Position numbers and translations under genes: made by a program
Shown: piece after piece, positions 1 to 7,789 of the stretch
How the letters are laid out: every line of letters begins with the position of its first letter
How positions within the stretch are numbered: position 1 is the first letter of the stretch
DNA from: Bacteroidota bacterium
Lineage (GTDB): Bacteria; Bacteroidota; Bacteroidia; Chitinophagales; Chitinophagaceae
Length of the DNA stretch: 7,789 nucleotides
NCBI GenBank assembly: GCA_023386395.1
Contig: JAEWJV010000007.1
Span: forward strand, 1-7,789
Direction of reading: 5' to 3'
The notes under the pieces: generated by a model
What the model was told of the DNA's origin: nothing
The model's input: only the letters and a program-made list of their open reading frames with translations
Databases searched by the model: none

Positions 1-1041
1 ATTGATAAAGCGGTTTACGTGGCCGTATCCGGGCGCAATGATGATGAAATTCATTTGTATGCCGGCGATTATAATGAAAGCCATGTTGTAAATACAAATG
101 CCGTTGAAATAAGTGAGAAGCATTGGCCCAACTATATTTTAGGTGTTGTTGACCAGCTACAGAAAAAAGGATTCCGCATCGGTGGTTTTAATTTATTAAT
201 TGACGGCGATGTGCCGCTTGGCGCAGGCTTATCATCTTCTGCTGCCGTTGAGTGTGCAACCGCTTTTGCTTTAAATGAATTGTTCGCGCTTGGCTTATCA
301 AAACTGCAGATGGTGCAAACGGCGCAAAAAGCAGAACATACATTTGCCGGTGTAATGTGCGGCATTATGGACCAGTTTGCTTCCATGTTCGGTAAAAAAG
401 ATCATGTAATACAGTTAGACTGTCGTTCTCTTGAATATGAATATGTGCCATTTGAATTAAAAGACTGTAAAATACTGCTGCTGAATACTAACGTAAAACA
501 TTCGCTTTCTTCTTCGGCTTATAACGAACGCAGGCAGCAATGTGAACAGGGTGTTGCCTGGATAAAAGAACATCATCCGGAAGTAACGAGCTTGCGGGAC
601 GCTACTATACAAATGCTGGATGAATACGTGCTGCCCAAAGATGTATTGATTTATAAAAGATGTAAATACATAGTGGAAGAAATTCAGCGTTTGCTGCAGG
701 GCTGTGCCGATTTGCAGCAAAATAATGTAGAAGCATTGGGTAAAAAAATGTTCCGCACACATGAAGGATTGAGCAGGGAATATGAAGTGAGTTGTGAAGA
801 GCTTGATTTTTTGGTAGATGCCGTAAAAGACAATCCTGATGTAATAGGAGCGAGGATGATGGGCGGTGGTTTTGGCGGCTGCACCATCAATATTATTAAA
901 GAAGATGCCATTGAAAGCCTGGTGCAAAAACTAAAGCCTTTATATAAACAGGCATTCAATAAAGAACTGGATTATTATATTGCAAGCATCGAAAATGGAA
1001 CATCGCTGGTTGCTCAAACTGTTGTTGTATCAAACGCTTAA
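1..1041 (+). CDS. galK: Galactokinase, 5'-truncated by the window edge
   Basis: Cytoplasmic GHMP-family kinase that phosphorylates alpha-D-galactose to galactose-1-phosphate with ATP, the first committed step of the Leloir pathway. The frame is open from base 1 (reads IDKAVYVAVSGR), so the GTG at 19 is not the start. The true start, with the family's N-terminal GRVNLIGEHTDY sugar-binding motif, lies upstream, roughly 40 residues away. Numbering residues from that GTG, the ATP-binding GHMP motif PLGAGLSSSAA is at about 66-76, the GIMDQF segment carrying the likely catalytic Asp is at 115-120 (Asp118), and the C-terminal GHMP motif MGGGFGGCTI is at 281-290. The C-terminus looks intact and ends with TAA. 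Galactokinases are about 380-390 residues, which fits. Located 145 bp upstream of a co-directional beta-galactosidase, consistent with galactose use. Identification is strong; the other Leloir genes are not in view. Confidence 0.96.
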   Translation: MDKAVYVAVSGRNDDEIHLYAGDYNESHVVNTNAVEISEKHWPNYILGVVDQLQKKGFRIGGFNLLIDGDVPLGAGLSSSAAVECATAFALNELFALGLSKLQMVQTAQKAEHTFAGVMCGIMDQFASMFGKKDHVIQLDCRSLEYEYVPFELKDCKILLLNTNVKHSLSSSAYNERRQQCEQGVAWIKEHHPEVTSLRDATIQMLDEYVLPKDVLIYKRCKYIVEEIQRLLQGCADLQQNNVEALGKKMFRTHEGLSREYEVSCEELDFLVDAVKDNPDVIGARMMGGGFGGCTINIIKEDAIESLVQKLKPLYKQAFNKELDYYIASIENGTSLVAQTVVVSNA

Positions 1042-1065
1042 CTGCACGGTATAAACTAACCAACG

Positions 1066-1076
1066 ATACCGGGTAT
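1066..1076. promoter_or_regulatory. Small palindrome upstream of the beta-galactosidase promoter (possible operator)
   Basis: ATACC-G-GGTAT is a perfect 11-bp odd palindrome. A further GGTAT lies at 1048-1052, so ATACC at 1066-1070 could pair with either copy; pairing with the nearer copy leaves too short a loop for RNA, so that dyad would act only as DNA. It touches the place where a -33 element would sit for the -7 box at 1103-1110. An operator role is inference from position and symmetry only. Confidence 0.2.
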
Positions 1077-1110
1077 TTCAACGGAAATAATATGCTCCGG
1101 AATAATTTTG
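1076..1110 (+). promoter_or_regulatory. Candidate Bacteroidota-type promoter for the beta-galactosidase gene
   Basis: TAATTTTG at 1103-1110 matches the Bacteroidota -7 consensus TAnnTTTG exactly. A weak -33 candidate, TTTC at 1076-1079, lies 23 bp upstream. Transcription would start near 1117, giving a leader of about 70 nt before the ATG at 1187. The 145-bp gap after galK supports a separate promoter, but no terminator is visible between the genes, so readthrough from galK is also possible. The -7 match is seen directly; its use is inferred. Confidence 0.4.
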
Positions 1111-1117
1111 AGAGATA

Positions 1118-4357
<3,240 letters not shown>

Positions 4358-4360
4358 ACT

Positions 4361-4376
4361 GCAATAATCTTATTGC
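4361..4376 (+). repeat. Perfect inverted repeat just after the beta-galactosidase stop
   Basis: GCAATAA-TC-TTATTGC is a 7-bp perfect dyad beginning 3 nt after the stop codon. As RNA it can form a small hairpin with six pairs and a 4-nt loop. It sits 10 nt ahead of the intrinsic terminator, so it may act as an auxiliary 3'-end stabilising stem. It lacks its own T-tract. Confidence 0.4.
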
Positions 4377-4386
4377 GATAAACTAT

Positions 4387-4413
4387 AAGGCTGCATATTA
4401 TGCAGCCTTTTTA
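4387..4413 (+). terminator. Intrinsic terminator of the beta-galactosidase transcript
   Basis: The 10-bp perfect stem AAGGCTGCAT / ATGCAGCCTT (4387-4396 and 4400-4409) with a nominal ATT loop is followed by a run of five T (4408-4412). It lies 29 nt after the beta-galactosidase stop. The opposite strand has no U-tract after the stem, so it should work mainly on the plus strand. Confidence 0.88.
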
Positions 4414-4660
4414 TTGATACATTACCTGGGTTAAATGCATCTGCGGTTCATATTAATCATTCAAAAACTCATTTATTATATCAACAATATAATGATGTAC
4501 CCAATTCCCGTTATCCAGGAATTCCACGCTCGCCTTCCCCATATATTTCATTATACATGTTAAGCCCGTTTACATCAGAATAGCGACTCATTTGCACCCG
4601 CGCATATACGACAATTTAGAGGAGGCGTTTTGCAACAATCCGTGTAAGGCAGGCGAACTA
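4414..4660. other. Gene-poor gap between the beta-galactosidase terminator and the kinase
   Basis: No intact gene of convincing length is present on either strand. The middle is taken up by the alpha/beta-hydrolase remnant at 4453-4591. The 4592-4660 part lies directly downstream of the kinase stop and shows no convincing hairpin with a T-tract for the minus strand. A TAAATTG on the minus strand near 4608-4614, with a TTG about 20 bp upstream of it, could be a relic promoter for the remnant, but it lacks one T of the TAnnTTTG consensus. Confidence 0.5.
4453..4591 (-). pseudogene. Collapsed alpha/beta-hydrolase remnant (N- and C-terminal ends only)
   Basis: Reading the minus strand from ATG at 4591 gives a 26-codon frame (stop at 4511) containing VNGLNMYNEIYGEG at residues 7-20. 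This closely resembles the first strand region of alpha/beta-hydrolases, which normally continues PLVLLHG. Here it breaks off straight after GEGE. The next frame over, from about 4542 to the TAA at 4453, encodes ASVEFLDNGNWVHHYIVDIINEFLND in segments (29 residues from the ATG at 4542). This resembles the extreme C-terminus of the same fold, around the catalytic-His strand and final helix (GHWVHHE...EFL), with the expected GH reading GN here. Total span 139 bp is one base off a multiple of three. About 220-240 residues, including the nucleophile elbow, are absent. I infer a large internal deletion with a frame change. Alternatives are a chance resemblance or a tiny new ORF. No search was possible; the N-terminal resemblance is the stronger half. 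Confidence 0.55.
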
Positions 4661-5503
4661 TTATTTTGAATGATATTTCACCAGTCCATCCATGGGATGC
4701 TTCAGTACTGTGCCCATTTCCATTTCATAGCTATGGCATAAATTTTTCAGCACATCTTTAAATCCATACGAAATACTTCCTGCAAAATGAACCGGGTACA
4801 GCCAGCTTTCCGTGTACTTGGAAAGGTGTGTAAAAAAGAAATCATTAAGCCCGTCTTCAATAATATTTTCTATCATGTAATGGCCGCGGTTCTCTGCAAG
4901 AAACAATGCATAAGAAGCGAGATAACGGTTAGGCTGCGGCTTTGTATAAACATTCATAATAATCTCATCGGCATTGGTATTATATTTTTCATTGAAAGCA
5001 AACATGAGCTCTTCGTCGAAAGTATTGTATAGAAAATACTGTATTACTTTTTTACCAAGGTAAGCGCCGCTGCCTTCATCGCCCAAAATATAACCTAAGC
5101 CCGGGCTGTTCTTTATAATTTTTTTGCCGTTGTAATAGCAGGAATTAGAACCCGTGCCCAATATGCAGCACACGCCTTTTTCATTAATGCTTAAAGCCCT
5201 TGCCGCGCCAAATAAATCTGTCTGTACTTCCACCGTTGTTCCCGGAAAAACTTTTTTTAGTACATTTTTAATCAGCCTTTTATTGGAATCATCCTTCAGG
5301 CCTGTTCCATAGTAAAACACTTCATCAATTACTGCATTTTTAATTTTCGGGAGCAATTCTTTTTCTAATAGAAGCTGTATTTGACCGGCGCTCAAAAAAT
5401 AAGGGCTTATACCGGTTGTAAAAATTTTTTTGCTTTTTCCTTCATTCAGCAGTCTCCATTCGCATTTGGTGGAGCCGCTGTCTGCAATTAAAACTGTTGC
5501 CAT
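4661..5503 (-). CDS. BadF/BadG-type sugar kinase (N-acetylglucosamine kinase-like)
   Basis: Cytoplasmic ASKHA-fold kinase of the BadF/BadG/BcrA family. In Bacteroidota, 280-residue proteins of this type are annotated as N-acetylglucosamine kinases, and related enzymes phosphorylate GlcN or MurNAc, so the substrate is probably an amino sugar but cannot be fixed here. Visible motifs: phosphate-1 loop IADSGSTK at 6-13, probable catalytic Asp96 in TDLFGAARAL, phosphate-2 GTGSNS at 116-121, GDEGSGAYLG at 141-150, and adenosine-binding HFAGSISYGF at 239-248; the C-terminus PMDGLVKYH is also typical. Start: the frame opens at a TTG (5518), but the ATG at 5503 places MATVLIADSGSTK right at the family N-terminus, so it is preferred. 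The gene is divergent from the S41 peptidase, and the only thing downstream is the hydrolase remnant. No adjacent murQ etherase or nag gene is visible, which would have pointed to a substrate. Confidence 0.88.
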   Translation of the reverse strand: MATVLIADSGSTKCEWRLLNEGKSKKIFTTGISPYFLSAGQIQLLLEKELLPKIKNAVIDEVFYYGTGLKDDSNKRLIKNVLKKVFPGTTVEVQTDLFGAARALSINEKGVCCILGTGSNSCYYNGKKIIKNSPGLGYILGDEGSGAYLGKKVIQYFLYNTFDEELMFAFNEKYNTNADEIIMNVYTKPQPNRYLASYALFLAENRGHYMIENIIEDGLNDFFFTHLSKYTESWLYPVHFAGSISYGFKDVLKNLCHSYEMEMGTVLKHPMDGLVKYHSK

Positions 5504-5522
5504 ATTTACGTTTAACAAGAAA

Positions 5523-5538
5523 CAATTAATACTAATTG
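5523..5538. promoter_or_regulatory. Dyad in the divergent kinase/S41 promoter region
   Basis: CAATTA-ATAC-TAATTG is a perfect 6-bp inverted repeat with a 4-nt spacer, inside the 76-bp region separating the two divergent start codons (5503 and 5580). A regulator bound here could touch both promoters. No exact TAnnTTTG box was found on either strand of this short region, so promoter positions are not called. A second weaker dyad, GCGA-TAT-TCGC, lies beside it at 5538-5548. AT-rich dyads can occur by chance. Confidence 0.25.
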
Positions 5539-5579
5539 CGATATTCGCGCTTTCAATTCAAGATACAAAGAGAAAATTT

Positions 5580-7193
5580 ATGGCGCGAAAAAAACTGCAG
5601 GTTTGGCTTCCTCTTATATTTTCAGTTGTTATGATTATTGGTATGATGATAGGTTACCAGCTTCGTGCAAAAACCACGGGTGGTAATTCTTTCCTGCAGA
5701 ATACTATTTCATCGCCGCTGCAGGAAGTAATGAGCCTTATTAAAAATAAGTATGTTGATAATGTAAATATGGATAGTCTTGAAGAGCCTGCCATTACCGG
5801 CGTGCTTGAACGGCTTGACCCGCATTCTGTTTTTATTCCGGCACAAGACCTGCAGGCTTTGAACGAAGATCTGCAGGGTAATTTCCAGGGCATTGGTATA
5901 GAATTTCAAATGATCAATGATACGGTGAATGTAATGAACGTTATTCCCGATGGCCCTTCATTCAAAGCCGGTATCCAGATTGGCGATAAGATCGTAAGCG
6001 TTAATGATACGGTGAATTTAACCGGCAAAGATGTTAGTACAACTGTTATCCGCAGGGAGTTAAGAGGCGAGTATGGTTCTAATGTAACGGTTGGCGTTAT
6101 ACGTGGTAAAGAATTGAAAAAGATAAAAATTACCCGTGGCATCATACCCTTGTATTCGCTGGATGCAGCCTATATGTTAGATAGCGTTACCGGTTATATA
6201 AAGCTGAACAAATTTGCAGAAACCACTTACCGTGAATTTATGCAGGCTATGGAAAAACTGCAGGCGCAGCACATGCAGCAACTGGTGCTCGACCTTCGTG
6301 AAAACGGCGGCGGCATTATGCAGCAGGCCATTAATATTGCCGATGAATTTTTAAATGAAAATAAACTGATCGTTTATACAAAGGGAGAACATTCTCCGCG
6401 GGCCGATTACCGTTGCAGCAAAGATGGGGTTTTTGAAAAAGGTAAACTGGTAGTGTTAGTTGATGAAACTTCTGCATCAGCGAGTGAAATAGTTGCCGGC
6501 GCTTTGCAGGATTGGGACAGGGCTACTATTGTTGGCAGAAGAACTTTTGGCAAAGGTTTGGTACAGCAGCAATTTAACCTGAGCGACAGATCGGCGGTGC
6601 GTCTTACTGTAGCACGTTATTATACGCCCCTCGGACGAAACATTCAGAAGCCTTACGATAAAGGCCGCGAACAATACCAGGAAGAATTAATGAACCGTTA
6701 TCATGACGGCGAACTTATTGTTGGCGACACATCAAAACCCAAAGGCCAGGCCTATAAAACACCATCCGGGCATTTGGTATATGGCGGCGGCGGTATTACG
6801 CCCGATATTTTTGTGGCGTATGATACCACTTCGCAGCCACGAAAAGTGATTGAATTATTTACAAGAGGCACACTTAGAAATTTTGTTTACAATTATTATA
6901 TAGAACACAAAACCCAGTTAGAACAATTTAAATCGCCCGGTGAATTAATGAAGAAATATGCAATAGGCGAAGATGAGTGGAAACAGTTGCAAAACTTTGC
7001 TATAAGAGATTCCCTGGATATAAAAAGCTTTGATGCATCTGCCAGAACCTTTGTAATGCAGCAAATGCAAAATTTACTGGCGAGGCAAATCTGGCGCAGT
7101 GAAGGTTATTATGAATTTGCCAATACAACCGACCCCATGATTAAAAAGGCATTGGAAGTGTTGAGCCAGGGTTCGCCGGAACTTTCTAAGTAG
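5580..7193 (+). CDS. S41 family C-terminal processing peptidase (CtpA/Prc type)
   Basis: Membrane-anchored serine protease with a Ser/Lys dyad, acting in the periplasm on the C-termini of envelope proteins. Residues 1-6 are basic (MARKKL) and about 8-26 form one hydrophobic segment, giving a signal anchor or signal peptide. A PDZ domain spans about 95-180 (GIGIEF at 104-109, AGIQIGDKIVSVND at 130-143). The S41 core follows at about 195-415: GYIKLNKF, LVLDLRENGGG at 235-245, nucleophile Ser300 in ETSASASEIVAGAL, base Lys325 in TFGKGLVQQ, and supporting Gln329. The Ser-Lys spacing of 25 matches E. coli Prc S452/K477. GGGGITPDI closes the domain and a helical tail runs to residue 537. Start: the frame runs back to 5430, but that part overlaps the kinase; ATG 5580 with AAAGAGA shortly upstream gives the expected basic-hydrophobic N-terminus. 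Length is typical for Bacteroidota members. Substrates are unknown. Confidence 0.94.
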   Translation: MARKKLQVWLPLIFSVVMIIGMMIGYQLRAKTTGGNSFLQNTISSPLQEVMSLIKNKYVDNVNMDSLEEPAITGVLERLDPHSVFIPAQDLQALNEDLQGNFQGIGIEFQMINDTVNVMNVIPDGPSFKAGIQIGDKIVSVNDTVNLTGKDVSTTVIRRELRGEYGSNVTVGVIRGKELKKIKITRGIIPLYSLDAAYMLDSVTGYIKLNKFAETTYREFMQAMEKLQAQHMQQLVLDLRENGGGIMQQAINIADEFLNENKLIVYTKGEHSPRADYRCSKDGVFEKGKLVVLVDETSASASEIVAGALQDWDRATIVGRRTFGKGLVQQQFNLSDRSAVRLTVARYYTPLGRNIQKPYDKGREQYQEELMNRYHDGELIVGDTSKPKGQAYKTPSGHLVYGGGGITPDIFVAYDTTSQPRKVIELFTRGTLRNFVYNYYIEHKTQLEQFKSPGELMKKYAIGEDEWKQLQNFAIRDSLDIKSFDASARTFVMQQMQNLLARQIWRSEGYYEFANTTDPMIKKALEVLSQGSPELSK

Positions 7194-7293
7194 TTGTTAA
7201 CAGTGAATAGACAAACAAATAAAACCTTCAGTCTTTAATAATTAATTCCAAAGATTTCTTCTTTAAAGCTAATTTTTTAATAAGTGAGTATTA

Positions 7294-7789
7294 TTACTTC
7301 ACTATTGGCAATACCAGCTTTGAAGCATTGCTTGCATCGTGATAAACCTTTATATCTGATTTTATAAAATCACCGTCTTTTGCATGATAGATATCAAGAA
7401 ACTGTTGTGGATTCCTGTCAGCCAAAGGAAACCAGGAACTTTGTACCTGCACCATTATTTTATGACCTTTTTTAAACGTATGCGCCACATCGGGCAATTC
7501 ATATTTTACTTGTGCTATTTTACCCGGCACAAAAGGTTCAGGTTTTTCAAGGCTGTTGCGGAATTTGCCGCGCATAATTTCAGCACGCACCAGCATTTGA
7601 TAGCCGTTCATTAAATATGTATCTGTATCGCTGTATTTAAAATCGTCGGGAAAAACATCTATCAGTTTTACAACAAAATCTGCATCGGTAGTTGAAAGGC
7701 TTACCATTAAATCTGCTATAACAGGGCCGGCCAGCGTTACATCTTCTGTTAATGTATTTGTTTCAAAACTTAATACATCTGTCCTGCGG
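7294..7789 (-). CDS. CocE/NonD-type hydrolase, C-terminal part only
   Basis: The frame is open to the right edge of the window (reads RRTDVLSFET upstream of the internal ATG at 7707), so the gene starts outside and only about 164 C-terminal residues are seen. The visible part matches the C-terminal jelly-roll domain of X-Pro dipeptidyl-peptidase/CocE/glutaryl-7-ACA acylase proteins (PF08530 type): DVLSFETNTLTEDVTLAGP, TDADFVVKLIDVFPDDF, then LVRAEIMRGKFRNS, FVPGKIAQVKYELPDVAHTF, GHKIMVQVQSSWFPLADRNP. These enzymes hydrolyse amide or ester bonds through an N-terminal alpha/beta-hydrolase domain with a Ser-His-Asp triad, none of which is in the window, so activity and signal peptide cannot be judged. 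The substrate is unpredictable at this level. It ends at TAA, convergent with the S41 gene with about 100 bp between the stops. Confidence 0.88.
   Translation of the reverse strand, partial: RRTDVLSFETNTLTEDVTLAGPVIADLMVSLSTTDADFVVKLIDVFPDDFKYSDTDTYLMNGYQMLVRAEIMRGKFRNSLEKPEPFVPGKIAQVKYELPDVAHTFKKGHKIMVQVQSSWFPLADRNPQQFLDIYHAKDGDFIKSDIKVYHDASNASKLVLPIVK

Noticed and set aside
19..21. GTG as the start of galactokinase
   Set aside because: The frame is open to base 1 with family-like sequence, and the N-terminal GRVNLIGEHTDY motif is missing, so the gene begins outside the window.
457..927. Antisense open frame (156 codons) inside galactokinase
   Set aside because: It is a shadow of the galK frame, with low-complexity Phe/Tyr/Gln composition and no motif.
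5504..5518. TTG start for the kinase adding five residues
   Set aside because: The ATG at 5503 puts the phosphate-binding IADSGSTK motif at the usual distance from the N-terminus.
5430..5579. N-terminal 50-codon extension of the S41 peptidase
   Set aside because: It overlaps the kinase coding region on the opposite strand, is unlike any signal sequence of the family, and the ATG at 5580 gives a proper basic-hydrophobic N-terminus.
5595..6261. Six CTGCAG hexamers in the first half of the S41 gene
   Set aside because: Each is an in-frame Leu-Gln codon pair, so protein sequence and codon preference explain them; they do not form a spaced repeat.
7194..7293. Possible bidirectional terminator between the convergent S41 and CocE-type genes
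   Set aside because: Only short AT-rich dyads are present (for example TAATA-AGTGAG-TATTA near 7280-7295), with no GC-bearing stem followed by a T-run on either strand.

Overview
This window looks like ordinary chromosomal sequence from a member of the Bacteroidota, most likely near the Chitinophagaceae. That placement is inferred from protein style and not from a search. Coding DNA is moderately AT-rich, start codons lack strong Shine-Dalgarno sequences, one upstream region carries a TAnnTTTG-type -7 element, and the protein families (large secreted GH2 beta-galactosidase, BadF-type kinase of about 280 residues, S41 peptidase of about 540 residues, CocE/NonD hydrolase) are typical of that phylum.

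Layout. Positions 1-1041 (+) hold a galactokinase whose N-terminus lies before the window. After a 145-bp gap with a plausible promoter comes a complete exported GH2 beta-galactosidase (1187-4357, +), closed by a strong intrinsic terminator at 4387-4413. The stretch 4414-4660 has no intact gene, but on the minus strand it holds what I read as the collapsed remains of an alpha/beta-hydrolase gene (4453-4591): a recognisable N-terminal start joined out of frame to a recognisable C-terminal tail, with the whole middle gone. A BadF/BadG-type sugar kinase follows (4661-5503, -). It is divergently transcribed from an S41 C-terminal processing peptidase (5580-7193, +), with 76 bp and a perfect dyad between the two starts. 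The S41 gene converges on the C-terminal part of a CocE/NonD-type hydrolase (7294-7789, -) that runs off the right edge.

How the genes fit together. Beta-galactosidase and galactokinase make a sensible pair: beta-galactosides are cleaved outside the cytoplasm, and the imported galactose enters the Leloir pathway through GalK. The BadF-type kinase probably phosphorylates an amino sugar (GlcNAc, GlcN or MurNAc), and the S41 peptidase handles envelope proteolysis. No functional link from these two to the galactose pair is visible.

I found no CRISPR array, tRNA, rRNA, insertion sequence or defence-type cassette, and nothing that amounts to an undescribed multigene system. The most unusual item is the alpha/beta-hydrolase remnant.
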